DNA of 64,000 nucleotides from Diphasiastrum complanatum (GCA_029204225.1 CM055101.1:46053906-46117905), one strand, 5' to 3'. Counted from the first letter of the stretch, positions 11,601-26,600 are shown. Numbers and translations are program-made. Notes: generated by a model not told the origin, from the sequence alone.

Positions 11601-14600
11601 CTTTGTAGCAGGAGCAATGTTAATCCAATGGAAGGTCAATTAGCTTTGAAAGTAAGAAGTTAGAAGTTGCCCAAGTAAAGTATAGTGTGTATGACAAGTT
11701 TTTCTTCTCAATTATGCATGTCTTAAAGACTTGGCGCCATGATATGGATGGTGTACAGTTTGAGATCTTGGCAAACCATGACAGTATGAGATATCTTTGC
11801 AATCAACCTGACGTTCTAGAAAGGAAAGCTCGATGGTCTAGTTGAGACAAGAATTTGACATGAGTATTCGATACATAGAAAGGAACTTTGATATGGTGGC
11901 AGATGCCCTTAGTTGAATGCCTATGATTAGTGAGTTGAGTTTCACTCAATTGTGTAATGTTTTAGAGTCCTTTGAAGTTTGAGAGGGAAATGTTAGGAAG
12001 ATCCTTATTTCTCCATTATCTGGAAAGAAGTTCAGATTTATCTGGAACAATACTCGCGGGACTGAGGATAGTTCATCAAAAAGTTTATTAGACAATTATG
12101 AGGATGAAGAATCCGAAAGTACATAAGATCATGTTGATGATTCAATACTTGATATTCCAACAATACCCAAGGGGTTGAGGATTCGAGTAAGAAGCAACAA
12201 GGACTCAGATGGAAAGAGTACTCTATAGAAGATGAGTACTTACTCTATAGACATAGAGTATGCGATCTTGATACAGATGACACCAGCTGTCGAATACTTT
12301 ATGAGTGTCATGATAGTCCAGATGCAAGACATTCAAGAATCCAGGAGACTTACGAGCTTATGAGAAATTTTTTCTAGCCTAAAATGAAGAGGGATGTCCA
12401 ACAAACCTGGATAGTAGGTTTGCTAGTGGATTTTGGAGAGCCATTTTCCACCAGTTACATAGTAAGTTAAATATGATCACTTAAGATCATCCACAGGTAG
12501 ATGGGCAAACCGACAGGGTTTACCAAGTGCTGAAAGATACGATGAGAGCATATGTTAGCAAAAAGCAAACCGATTGGCATGAGTGTTTTCCAATACCAGG
12601 GTTTGCTTGTAATAGGACCAAAATATTTAGCTACATGGTACAACCTCACCCATTTATCTTGATGTATGGTTTCAGCCTAGACCACCAATAGCCTTGGAGG
12701 TTAGGAATGAGAGGGTTGAAGCTGCCAGAGTCTTCTCAGAAGACTTGAACCAGATGGTCAAACATGCTCAGAGGAGTATCAGACAAGCTTAGGATTGAGC
12801 AAGAAGGTATACAGATCCACAAAGGTGGATAGTACAGTTCGAAGCTTGGGAAAAAGTTTTCTGAAGACTTTCAAAAGATTAAAAAATCCTAAAGATAGGC
12901 ATAACTACCAAGTCGTCTCCTAGGTATTGTGTTCCTTTCACACACAAGGGTTGGCAAGGGTTGACAAGGGTTACAACTTATTAAATTACAACAACTATTG
13001 TAATTTGTTAAGTATTAAGTAATAAGTAAAATGTAATCTGTCAAGTAATATGTAAAAAGTTTAAATTTTGAACTATGAAATTTGAACCTTGTCAACTGAG
13101 TCACTGACCCATAAAGCCTTCAATATAAATGATAAATCTCATAAAAGTTGAGTCCAAGACAAGGAAGATAAGTCAATTTTGGTGGGGTAGGTTTCAGTTG
13201 TCCTGGCTTAGAGTGGCCCTTGAACATGGACCGTCCGCCTATTAGACAAATCTCACCAAGATTGTTGAGTCGACACAACATTGGGAGATCCACCAAATCT
13301 TCAAAATTTTACTCAATGAAAAGGTCCAAGCAAGGCGCAATACATGGTGTCTAAAAAATATGGGGTTACTTCTTGTGAACAAGCCACCCCATAGCAAGGC
13401 AATTTGATACATTCCTGGTGGTTAATCTACACAATACCCTAATTTCCCCCCTATCAGGCACACAAAACCATTCCCTTGTCAAAAACTAAACCATTCCTTA
13501 GAGATTTATCTTATGGTATCTTGTCATTTTGAGATTTTTTGGGATCTTGCATCCCAAGGTCATCACTAGATGTAGAATTTCATTTTAGGAACTCTTGCTA
13601 GATGCGATTCTTCAATCCATCGGTCCTGAGTTTGAAGTTATTGGCAACACAGTTTGACATTCCTTTACGATAATGTTGAACTCGAATTCTTGAATGAGTT
13701 TCAACCATCTACCCTTTTGGTTCTCTAAGGTCAACAATATCACAAATATACTGACGAGATGGATGATTAGTCATCATTGTAAATTTGGCACCATATAAAT
13801 AATGCCTCCAAATTTTTATTATTTGAACTTCTTATTGGTAGAATACCTAGACTAAGTAGGTTTTAGCGTCTTGCTTTCAAAAGCATCTAGTCTTCCATCC
13901 TAACAAAGGACTGCTACTATTGCATAGTTGCTAGGATCTATTTCTACAACAAATGATATATTTGGATCGATTATTACACTTTTTGCACCCCCTTAAGGAT
14001 GTTCTTCTGGCTCTAAGATAGTATGACGATGCTCTTCATGCAAATCAAGGGTTTGACTATAAATTAAAGTGTCTTTTAAATACATTACCACAAACTTTTT
14101 GAGATATGGATGAAGAATATCACTCATCAATTGTGGGAATGCTTCTTGGTTTCCAAGGGGAGGCTCGAACCTGGGACCAAAGAAACTTTGGATGCCAAGC
14201 CAACCAACTGAGCCAACCCCGTTGGGTCAATTGTGGGAATGAGGCAGGTGCATTAGCGAGTCCAAAAGACATGAACATGAGCTCGTCATGGTCATATTTG
14301 GTTCGAAACTAGCCTTAGGAATATCTTCCTTCTTAATCCTTATCTAATGATATATTGATTGAAGGTCAATCTTTGAGAAATATTTTACTCTTTTCAAGCG
14401 ATCCATTAGATCATCCATCCTAGGTAAGGGAAATCTACTTTTGATTAACATTAATTTCAGCTTTTTATGGTTTACAACATAGATTTATCGAATTGCTTTG
14501 AGGATCAGCCTCAAAACATAAGAGTTCCAAGGGAGTCCTCAACGACAATGGCCGAGTCATCAAATTGCATGCAAATTGTCCATTCAAGTGTGCATCTTGC

Positions 14601-17600
14601 AAGGGTTGTGAGCATTGGAGAGTCTACTATCTTTGAATACTTTTTGGAAAGTATTAGTAGACATGAGGTGACATGGTGTTTATTACTTTGTATGACAAGA
14701 CAATGAAATGGGATGCTTTGAAATCTACATTTGTTGTTGATAAAGCAATTTCATTGGATAACTATTTTTGTAATAGTTTGAATAGTGTCATAAAAGATGA
14801 AACATCATTTGTATTGAAAATCTTTGGGTCCACATGCTTTGAGCATGATCATTGCACGTCTTCGGACTCTTATTGGGCATGTGATTGTGAAGCTTTATGG
14901 CACTATTTTACAGTCAACTGTGAGTATTGAGGCAGAGACTAGGAAACTACATGCTTTGGGCCAGGCTGGATTTAGAGCCCATTATTCCACTACAGATCAT
15001 ATTTTTACGCTTAGAGCCATCATTGAGGAAGCTCGACATAGGAGAGAGCGAGTTTATTGTTGCTTTGTGGATTTCATGAAAGAATTTGACTCTGTCCCAC
15101 GCTCCTTACTTATCCAGCATATATGAGACCTTGGGTTTTCTGATGACATAGTTCTAGCAGTGATGGCGCTCTATGAGAGATTACTGGGTTGTTTTCAGAG
15201 CGACAGAGGTATTTTTGACCGTATCTTGAACACTATTTGGGTGAAGTAGGGGTGTTCCCTCTCACGTACACTTTTCGAACTATATATTGACAAGTTGGCC
15301 GGATTCTAACCTATTGTTACGAGCTCGTAACCAGTGCCGAACCCTAGGGAACACAGATAGGTCAGATACCACAGTCAGGGTCGTGTCCAGTGTACATGAC
15401 CAACAGGGCAAGACAGTGTGAGTAGTGTGCCCCAGCACGGTCCATAGCCATGGTGGGCCTAACACAGCCTAGGGACCCTGTCAGCAGGATCGCCACGTGG
15501 CCGACACTTGGCAGTTGCATGCTACCAGTCCTCACACTGGGCTAGGAGGGGCTTACTCTATATCAGGGAGTTGGCAAGGTTGGGTGGAGCAGTGAGTGTT
15601 TGCCCTACTGTGGTGTTAGGATCTATTACACTGGTATCAGAGCCATCTCCATCCTAGGGAGTTCAGGAGCAGCAGTAGAGAAAGCTATCAGAAGATAGGA
15701 AATGTTTCTCAGTTTCTCAGAAAAGATTAGAGGAGGAGAATCGTTGTAGGTGCAGCCTTCCAACCCTTGAAATTCACTAAGAATTTACAATTGTAGGAAG
15801 TAGAATTCCTTCTATAGGTAAATCGCTGGAAAGGCAGCAATCTATGTCAGATTTCAGACATCTGATAGGAGATTTTAGAAAGGATTTAGAGTAGAAACCA
15901 GCGAGCAGGTCCATCGCTGTAGGATCAGACATCTACCTCTGAAATTTCAAAGAAATCCAAGGAAGTTTGAGGGGTTTTCAAGCAAATTTTCCTAGCAGGG
16001 CCAGCGCTGGACAGGGAGGTGAAAAAGCTAAATTTCACCCTTGTTTTCTGAGAATTCTCAGGAGTTTGAGCTTCAAACTTACTTGCTACAGACCAGCGAC
16101 CTACAGGCTGAGATTAAATCAGAGGTTCAAGGTGATTTCAGAGCTGTAAATTGGACAAATCGGGCAGGACAGGTTGCTGTCCAACCAGCGAGGGCAGGGA
16201 CTTCAAAAATTCCGGATTCCTTTTTGTAAATTTCCGGTTTTTACTCGGTTTGTTGGAGCCCCACACCTGAAATCAGATCAGTCAGCTACTCAACTCAAGA
16301 ACCGGGAAATTTGGCACCGTTTTGAGCTTCAAACTGGCATTTTCCGGGACAGCAGGTCTGAAATCTTGGGGAAAAGAGCTGAAAGGGTTCCTCTTCGTAA
16401 TTTCTTTGGAAGTACAGTCCTCAGAAATAGCTAAGTCATCTTTCCTTTCCCTTGTACAGTTGTAAATTAGTCTTTTTGACTTTTTACATCAGAAGTTAAG
16501 GTACCTCTCTTTCAGTTTCCAAGATGACCACTCCTCAGGGACCTGATCAACCCCCGGAAAGAGGCTTCGACGAACTTGAAACAAAAGCCTTGGCTTACAG
16601 AAAAGGGAAGGAACCAATGGAATTGGAAGAACAGGAACAGTTCGCCGAAGAACTCGACGAACTGGTTACCAAGGAGCAGTTTCTCCTGGTAACAAAAGTG
16701 GATGAACTGAAGTTGGCATCAGCCAATTTCAAGTCCAGTGTGGACAACTCGTTCGCTGAACTCAAAAGCTTGATTTTGAGTTCCGCGAAAGGAAGCCTTC
16801 CCTCCACTTCTCAGTTATCCCCTTCTCCACTTCCATCAGTTTCGGGTGAGACTTTACAGTCTCACCCCAGTGTTTTTAAAGATTTAAAGCCTCCTACTTT
16901 TAATGGGGAAGAGAAGGATAGAAATGCAGACATTCTACAAACCTTCCTCAGCAAATGGAAGAACATTCATGCTCTTAAACAGACCCTTGACCATTTGCAA
17001 GCTATTGAGGCCAGTCTTTCCTTAGGGCCTATGGCCTATAAGTGGTGGTTAAATCTCTAGGAGACTGGGCAGACTCCCCGGTCCTGGAAAGCTTTTGAAG
17101 AAGCTTTCCTAAGAGAATTTCTACCAAAAAATGAACTTGATAGAGCCTGGGAAGCCTGGGAAAGAACAGTAATGGACAAGTCCCTTATTCGATATATCTC
17201 GCAGTATCGAGAAGCAATTTTAAAGGTTAAAAATATGGATGATTATCAGAAAATCAGGGGATTTGTCCGTGGCCTCAAAGATGAATATAAAGTAGAGGTC
17301 CAGAGAAACTCGCCTACTACCCTTGAGCAAGCTCTCAGATATGCTCAAATCTATGATGATTCAGTGGGTAGGAAGAGGGTGAGACAACAGCCACTTTCTG
17401 AGCAGCCTCCTCAGAAAGACTTTCAAGTTAAAAAGAAATTTTTAAAAAGAAAGAATCAAGATAAATTTAAAAGTGAAGCTCCTCAGAAACGCCCTTCACT
17501 CATACAGCCCTTAAAACCAGATGATTTTGAGAAAGCCAAACAAGAACGTTTGTGCTTTGTGTGTATGGGCAAGGGACTCACAGTCAGACAGTGTCCCAAG

Positions 17601-20600
17601 CGGCCTTTCACTAAAAAAGATAAGAAAGATAAAAAACAAGTTCATCTTGTTCAGACTGTATGTTTCCCCCGTTGGGCAAAGTTGATGCAAGAGTTTGACA
17701 TGTCTATCAGATATAGATGTGGAAAATTCAATACAGTAGCAGATGCCCTTAGCAGAATGCCTATGATAAAGGAGCTGAGTTTTACTCAGATTCGTAATGA
17801 GTTACTCAAGTCCTTGAGAGGGAAATGCCAGCATGATGCATTCTTCTCTACTATCTGGAACTCAGTCCAGAGCAGACAGTTACAGACTCCAGAACCAGTT
17901 CCCGGGGCTGGTGCAAGTTCATCCAAGAATACGGCAACTTCCGTTGAGGATGATGATGAGTCCGAGTATACGTCGTCAGATGACGTTGAGGATTCGAGCC
18001 TGTATTACCCAAGCAAACCCCAGTGGTTGAGGGTCAGTTGACTCAAGGATTCAAATGGAAACAGTATTCCATTCAGGATGAGTACTTGCTCTATAGAGAT
18101 AGAGTATGTGTCCCCAATTCAGAGGATTATAGGCAGCAGGTCCTATATGAATGTCATGACAATCCTAGTGCGGGACACCCAGGCATACAGAAGACCTATG
18201 AGCTTCTTCGTAGGCAATTTTTCTGGCCCAGTATGAAAAAGGACGTCCACCAGTATGTAACCAGTTGCCAGATTTGTCAAGTAAACAAAGCAGAGCGTAT
18301 AAAGGCAGGAGGGTTGTTGCATCCTTGAAATACCAGCTGGTAAATGGGAGAGTATCTCCATGGATTTTATAGTAGGCCTGCCTAAAACCCAAAAGGGTAA
18401 TGACGCTATATGGGTCACAATTGACCGTCTGACCAAAATGGCTCATTTCATTCCGACCAAAACAACGTTAGAGCTCCAGAGTTAGCGAGGTTGTTTGTAG
18501 ACGGGCTATTTAAATTGTACAGTCTACCTTCCGGCATAGTCAACGACCGGGACAGTAAGTTTACTGGAAATTTTTGAAGGGCAGTATTCCATCATCTCCA
18601 TACTAAACTTAATATGAGTACCACCGACCATCCACAGACGGACGGTCAAACAGAGAGGGTAAATCAGGTGCTGGAGGATATGCTTCATGCATACGTCAGC
18701 AAGAAGCAGACTAATTGGGAGGAGTATCTCTCGATATTAGAGTTTGCTTACAACAGTACCAAACATTCAGCTATGGAATACAGCCCATTTATGCTGATGT
18801 ACGGTTTTCAGCCACGCTCACCCACAGCTATAGGGTTTAAACAAGAAAAAGTTGAAGCAGCCAGAAACTTTTTAGAGGACCTAAACCAGATGATAGAACA
18901 TGCTAAGCGTAGGCAGTCCCAGGATCGAGCGAGGCATTATGCAGATCCACACGGATGGGATGTGCAGTTCTCCACTGGTGAGAAAGTCTACTCGACTCTA
19001 AAACCCTCAAATCAGGAGTGTGTGCTAAGTTGTCTCCAAGGTATTGTGGTCCCTTTACCATCAGTAGGAGACTAGGCGAGGTCACCTGTGAACTAGAACT
19101 CCCACACAGCAGTAAGGTTTTTCCAGTCTTTCATGTAAGTCAATTATGAAAAGCCTTAACCAGATCAGAAAATTTGGTAGGGGACAATGTTCTAGTTCTC
19201 CCATTGGATCCTCAACAACCTCCACATAAACCAGAGGAGATTCTTGATAGTAGAGAGACGCAGACTCGTCATACTCTATATCGAGAATATCTGGTTAAGT
19301 GGAATGATCAGCCTGTTGAGAATGCCACTTGGGAAAGAGGCAGCGTCCTTCGCAAGATTTTTCCAGACTTTGTCTTAGAGGACCAAGACGGTTCTTAAGG
19401 GGGAGGGAGTGTTACGAGCTCGTAACCAGTGCCGAACCCTAGGGAACACAGATAGGTCAGATACCACAGTCAGGGTCGTGTCCAGCGTACATTACCAACA
19501 CCGCAAGACAGTGTGAGTAGTGTGCCCCAGCACGGTCCATAGCCATGGCGGGCCTAACACAGCCTAGGGACCCTGTCAGCAGGATAGGGCCCCCAGTTAG
19601 GTCTCGACATGCAGTCGGCCACGTCAGTGCCACGTGGCCGACACTTGGCAGTTGCATGCTACCAGTCCTCACACTGGGCTAGGAGGGGCTTACTCTATAT
19701 CAGGGAGTAGGCAAGGTTGGGTGTAGTGTTTGCCCTACTGTGGTGTTAGGATCTATTACACATATATACTTGTCACCCTCATAGTGGTGGTCATATTGTC
19801 GTTGATTATCTCATGGGGTCACCATCTTCCATACCTCTCATCTTTGATTTTCATATTTCTCCCACCGCCCTCTTTGATCACTCTTTCCTCGTCAATACAT
19901 CTAGGGCATTCATGCAGCGACGAGAGCTTATCTTTGATGGACAACCGTTGGAGGTTGTATCATCCTACACTTACTGAGGTGTCCTCTTTATTGGTCTTGT
20001 ATTTGCTATGAGACAGGCCACTATAGCTAGACTTGGGAAGGGACACGCTTCCCTTGTATAGCTACAGAGGTTATGCTTTTAGAGATTTATTCAAGATGCC
20101 ACAAGTAAGTGTCGGCTGTTTGATACGCTTGTTGCCCTACCACATTATACGCAGTGGAAGCATGGTGTACAAGTCTCTCTTCAACTGATTGGGCTAGTTT
20201 TTCGCGCCTGTAGATCCTTATGTTATCACATATGATACGAGCTAAGGCTTCCGTTCCACATCAGATCATTCTTGCCGAGTTTGCAGTTCCACCCATTCAA
20301 CTTGTTGCCATCTTTCAACTTATACATATATTCAGAGAGTTAGATTATTCCCTTTGAATAAGTAGCGATATACACAGGCAGCACTCACATCATCTTAGTA
20401 TCTTCATAGTCAAGGCTTCTAGTTATTGTGGTTTTCTCAGGCATCTCGATTACTTGACACACTTGGCATTTCTATCTTGGACCCTCCATTGGGCACCCAC
20501 GACTACATCAGATGGTTTCTATACAAAGTATACCTGTGTCGACGACCATGGCAAGGTCACCTCGTGGTCGAACCCGACTACTATCAGACTCACTTTTTGG

Positions 20601-23600
20601 GGATACAGTAGGGTCTCCACGTTACTTGTATTCGGGATTATCGCATGGTTTGAGGTTCATACTAGGCGAGTTCCGAGTCTCATCACATCAGCTTGCGATT
20701 GAGACATGAATTTTTTAAGGGTACCCCACTGGAGGAGCGGATTTTCCCCATGTGCTTACTATCTGAGAGAGAGTTTGAGGAGTATTTCTTATTCAGATGT
20801 CCAGTATATTATGAGATCAGAGGGAGATATCACGATCTTTTTCGAGATGCACCAGTCACCCTGCGGTCGACCATAGCATACGAGGATCCACATTGTGTTG
20901 CACTCATGATCAGAGAGATGTTACTTATGTGACATGATCTATGTCAACCAGCTCTTTCTAGTCATTCTGACACAACTCTAGATTACATCCTTCTCTCGCA
21001 GGAGGTCACGGCTTGATCCAGACTCGGAGGACAGTGAGGTTGTTGATGTTGATGACTTCCGACACAAAGATGTGAGACGGTGTACCATTCTTGTTGTTCG
21101 TTAGATCACTGACAAGAGGAGACACACACTTCGTAGATGACCTCCGAGATGACATCATCAGCAAACATTACCTCCAATTGCGGTCCCCATTACATCATTC
21201 TTCAGTGACAGTAGCATTTGATGGTTTGAGGATTTTATGATGAGCGTATACATGCATACCATCACTACCACCCTAGTTACATTTTGTCCTTAGCAGTTAT
21301 CAATTATTGATAGCTATCAATTGGTAGCTATTTTATAGTAGCATATATGTTTTTTTTATTGTTATCAGAGACACAATTTTTTGATGGCATTATGGACCAT
21401 ATCAGAAGTGAAGAATCTGAACTCATAAGGCCTAGGGGAGATGGAAATAGGTGTGTCACTATGAATCGTATACAAGGTGGTGGCATAATCAAACCATATG
21501 CACAAGTCATCGAGGAGTGGAGGTGGGGCATGGGGAATGAACTCACACCAAAAAGCACCTGTGCAGAAGCCCAATAAGTTGTCTCTCTTCTGAATCATCA
21601 TAGGCTCGCTTCTTACAGCAAACGGGTCTAAAGACGACGAGAAGAGCGTAAAAGATGGTGGGTGTGCATGTGTGACAAGGTGATGGTGGGAACGACACTT
21701 GTTGTCATACCAAGGAGGGCGTACTGAATTAGGCTTGGTAGATTTGCTTTTGTTATTGAAGGAAAGGCATTTGCAGCGGCGGAGTGGAGTGCTATAGTAA
21801 GGAAGGAAGCTTGTGTTTCTAGCGAACAGTGATGTGGAAAGATGTGGAGCAGTGGGATAAGCGAGCGACAGTAAGTTGGAGCAAGCGAGTGATCGAAGAT
21901 GTATTTGGGTGCATGAACTAATGATGCTAAAGAGGATGAACTTATGACTACCCCTACAGTGCAAAATGCTGAGACTCTTATGTTGGCAATCAACAATCCT
22001 CAACAAAAGATTCTTGATATGCTGGCAAAACATAATAAGGAACAACAAGAGTGGAGGGAATTAGCGCAAATTAGGCAAGCTTTGCACCATCCTCTCGTCA
22101 CGCCAGATCTGGCCAACCTGAGGCAAAGGGTAAAAAGACACATTTTTCAAAGAAAGGAAAAGAAAAGGTGAAGGGTACTCCCTTGGAGCCAAGTGGATCA
22201 AAGAAACGATCCTCCATGGACCAAGAAACCTTCGCAAAGGCCAAGAGAGACAACTTATGCTTTAATTGCATGGAACCGGATCATGCCCGAAGAAAAGGAA
22301 AAATGTTAAAGGGGCTTCTTTTAAGGCGCCAGGTAACTCTAACATTCAAGCTTTGATTTGGCCTTTGCTAATAATTCTAGTTGTGAGCATTGCTGTTTTA
22401 ATACGGCAGTTTTTGGTCCCCATGACCTAATTCGGATGAATGGGATCGTTGGAGGCCAAGCCGTAACAATGTTATTTGACGATGGTTCCACACATAATTT
22501 TATTAACTCTAAGTTATTGAATAAATCAGCTTCACAAAGGACATCCAGTAGACCATTCTTTCTTTGGATCTGACATCCTTTACGTCATTTAAATAGCACC
22601 AAAGCATGCTAGCTCAAATTATTGATAAACCTACTTTGACTCGTAAAAAGTTGTTGAAGTAAAATTCAGTAATTTTGAAGATGTAGGTAAATTATTTTCA
22701 CATAATTGTAATCAGAAACAAAAGTAAGTCCTTGATTTCGAAGATTGGCTCATAATACAGGCAGGATTTGTTTGCTTACAACTTTTGAGAGTTAAACTAG
22801 AAACAATCTTTGATTAACGTCTATGGCAGATATGACTTTTTTGCAGACCATATTTCTGTTGTTTTCTTCTTTAAAAGCTTCAAGTAACCAAGCTTTGTAT
22901 TTGATGTTCTACAGAAAAAGAAAAGGCTATTGCAAACATGGTTCCTGCAATTGAGAAGGCTCGTTTGTACCGTGGAAAAGGGGGGGAGATTATGCGAGGA
23001 GCTGTGTGCAGGCTTATTGAAAGTATTGGAATAGCAAAAATTCCACTGTCTCAAAAATTTCAGAAGACCATTATGGATACATTAGATGAAAATTTGAAAC
23101 ACCCAAATAGCCAGATTCAGGTCAAAGATTAAAGTATTCTCTTCTAGAATGCTTGTAATGCTTAATGCTATATATATCTATAGTCACAAGTGGCCTTTTC
23201 GTTGGTATTACATTGCAATATTCTTATCCTGACAAAAGGAATTGGCTTGCACTCATAGTTTATTGTTATTATCCAGATGACAGTTATCCACATTGGGTGG
23301 TCCCAGTTGTTTGTGTGCTCCTCCTTTTCTAGTTTCTAGTTTGTGTGAGCTAGGTTTGTAGTCATATCTGTGCATGGTGGATATGCACTACCAGCACATT
23401 AATATGACACAAATTTGCGTGTATTTTCTTCCAAAGTACCATCCGCATGTAGAAGTTTTATATGCTTATCTTTGCAGAAAAATTCCAAGTGCTCCGAGTG
23501 AAACATATGCAGATAGCGACCACCCAATCTGTATGTCTGTGATATTGTGTTTGCAGACTTGTGCTTGCTTTCTCAATCAAATGCATGTGTGTGTGTGTGT

Positions 23601-26600
23601 GTGTTCGCACGCGCACGTGTGCATGTGCACCATGAGTTTATGCCTGCACACGTGGGTGCATGATTAACGTGCACTGTAATGAATGAGATTCAGTGCAGGC
23701 CATTTTTTTTAAATATGCAATTTGGTACACATCAGTTTCTTTTTCAATATGGTTCACATTTAACTGTCTGGACCTAAATTGTACCGTTCTCTATTTTCAG
23801 GTCTCTGCCGTGGCTGGATTTCAAGCCTTTGTGAAATTTTATCTACTTCCTGCAACTGCTACAACAATCAGAAATGTTGTGACCAAACATGTTGAGGCTC
23901 TAAATAAGGATCCTAATCCTGCAAAAAGAAGAGGGGCAGCTCTTGCACTTGGTGCACTGCCTCCTGAATACTTACTTGATTCATGGAGGGAAGTGATCAA
24001 TGCTCTCTGTTTTGCTTCATCCCTGGAGGTAGTAATTTTTCTCACTATCTTTGACAGTTCACCAGTTGACTTCATGCTGTTTCAGTACTTGTTTGGTAAA
24101 TCTTTTAACAACTAGGGCTAGTCTGATTGTCATACTTGAATAACCCCTTTTCTACTTTTTTCACTTTCTCTTTTATGTCCTCATTTGTGTGGCAGATTTG
24201 AGTTGAACCCCTGACCTCACCACTTACTGGAGGACAACCCCTTTTCTGTTTGCATGTGTACATGGGCTGCATTTAACTTGTTAATAATTAAATCTTATTA
24301 TGGATGTCATAGTTCAGCTTTGCTCTGCGTAAGTCTTAGGGTACTCTAAAGCTCTTTTTTCATGGTCATCTTATTTATTATTGTACTAGTGGTGCAGGAA
24401 AATGTTGATGATCGAGATGCTGAAACTCGTGTAAATGCAGTTCGATCCCTAAAATCTGTCTGCAAAACGCTTGTAGATGCTTCAGGTTTAGCAACTTCAG
24501 TGGCCATTAGCAAAACTTTTCTTGCTGTACTTAAAGGGCAAGTGATGGATTGCTTCTTCTCAGCGCTTGATGATTATGCTATTGATAACAGAGGCGATGT
24601 TGGGTCATGGGTTCGAGAAGCTGCCATGGAAGGAATTGAATGCTGTGCACACCTCTTATGTCAGTGTGTGTCAACGTCTAAAGACCTTGAACAAATTCGC
24701 TCAGAAACAATCCAAGTTGCCATAGATGCCAAAATTAATACAGAAATAGAGAGCGACATGTTTTATAAGCACACCCACTGTGACAATGCTTGCGTGTTAG
24801 ATGAGAGATTTGGTATTAAAATTATTGGAGGTCTAGCTAAACAAGCTGTGGAGAAGATTGATCATGTACGGGACATAGCGGGAAGGACGTTGCAGAGGCT
24901 GATTCACAGTCTGCCAGTTGACATTTCCTTCATTCCCCATCGAATAGAACTTGAAAGGCTAATGCCAAAAGATACCAGTATACACTGGGCGGTACAAATC
25001 CTTGACTCTTTCTTCTTTATAAATCTGAGAGATGCATCTTCTTCCTCCAATGACAGAAAATGAAAGAAAAGAAGCAAAGTGATTCTCTTGTCTGAGTATG
25101 ATGTGAGTTGCAGTCTCTAGCCTTGCACAAAAATCTGTTGTGTTGATGCTAGACCATGCAGATGTAGACAAATCCTTCGAATGCACCAGGGTTTGAAAGT
25201 ATCATAGAAAAATTATGAAGTATTATTTCCAAAGATCCTCGTTACAAGAGTCTTAAAAGTTTCGAGAGTCAGGATAGCATGTGGAAGGTGTAAAATAACA
25301 AGGTCTGCAGTATATTTCTGTATATACATGTGCTACAGATGGTGATGCAATGCTAGAACCTTTTCAATCTTGTTAGCTTGACATGTTGATGTTTCTATTC
25401 AATAGGTGAGCTCTCATATGCTAGAGTCTTCATCTTTAAGTTTGAAATTGCTAGGTTTGTCCAAATCTAAAACTCTATTTTGATATGTTGTTGAAGACAA
25501 CAAACACTTTATTGGAAGTAGAAATCAAGAGGCAATTTCTTGTGAAAGATTGCACATTATGCTCAAAGGTATTCTATGCAATGCTATTGCTGGTTTGTGC
25601 AGGATCCTGGGGAGTCTTTTCCTCAGTTTGTTCAAATATTACAGTTTCCTGAATATCGGCCCTTTCTAGTATCTGGCATCGTAATATCTATTGGAGGCTT
25701 AGCTGAGCTACTTGGCAATGCTGCTTTGAAATCTCTTCTAAATTCTCTAAAATTGAAAAGCAGTGAAGTTCGAATGGATGATAGTGCAGTGGAGATTTCT
25801 TCAAATTGGTATGATCCATATAGAGTTGGTTGGCTTGGTGAGGAATTAGTCCATCTTCTAAAAGTTTATGCTGGCAATGATCGGGTCATAGTACCGGCCA
25901 TCAAGGTGATTTGCTGACGAGTTATTTTTATTATGTTTTTGAGTCAAACAATTAACAATGCATAGACATAGATCCATGGATGATAATTTGTAGTACCTTG
26001 AGAAGGATATGTTCATCTAATATGAAAATCTTCAGTAGTTGTTGTTCCCTTTACAGTACTCTGGTATCTATTATTGTTGTCACTTACCTTCTACTTGAGT
26101 CTAGATTGCACATGTGGTTTCTATATCCCGAAAGCAAGTTTGTTGACCAATGGGTCAATATACATATGTGGTGCATTTTTTTTGCAGTTCATTTCTTCAA
26201 CAATGATCCCAAATGTCATTTCTGGGCATGTTAAAAGTATCAACTCCAAGATATAAGTTAGCATATCCAGTTGTAGCATTAAGCTGCAAGCAATAAGATG
26301 TTGCCTGCTTTATTGTATTTATTTTGATTATTATAGCCCATATTTTGAATCCAACTAGAATCTATTCAGAAATAAATATCTTGCAAGATTTTAAAGATAG
26401 GAACATTCAGTATACTTGTTCTTGAATCATATGTCTATATGTAAGCTGCACGAATTCTCAGGTTGATGAAGTTCCCCTTTTTTTTCTAACTCTGACAAGA
26501 TTTATCCGCAAGTAACTCTTTCTAGTGAACTGATAGTATCCTGTCGTTGCTATGCCTCTCTGCTTTGACGAGGCATCAAAAAGTTCCTCACAACGCCAAA

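Larger units (their letters stand above)
15315..19760 (+). mobile_element. Ty3/gypsy chromovirus, internally deleted, two LTRs
   Basis: The 5' LTR (15315-15630), initiator-Met primer site, leader, gag, end of RNase H, integrase, chromodomain, polypurine tract and 3' LTR (19410-19760) are all in order. Protease, reverse transcriptase and most of RNase H are missing: gag joins RNase H directly near 17650. The LTRs differ by a handful of substitutions plus a roughly 43-bp gap in the 5' copy, so the insertion is moderately young. It is non-autonomous. A sister copy lies at 27245-29226. Confidence 0.93.

Noticed and set aside
23586..23645. (TG)n and CACGTG-rich stretch as a regulatory site
   Set aside because: Short simple repeat in an intron with no conserved element around it.
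24200..24245. SINE head suggested by GGTTCAACTC on minus
   Set aside because: The match to a B-box is weak and there is no A-box or target duplication.
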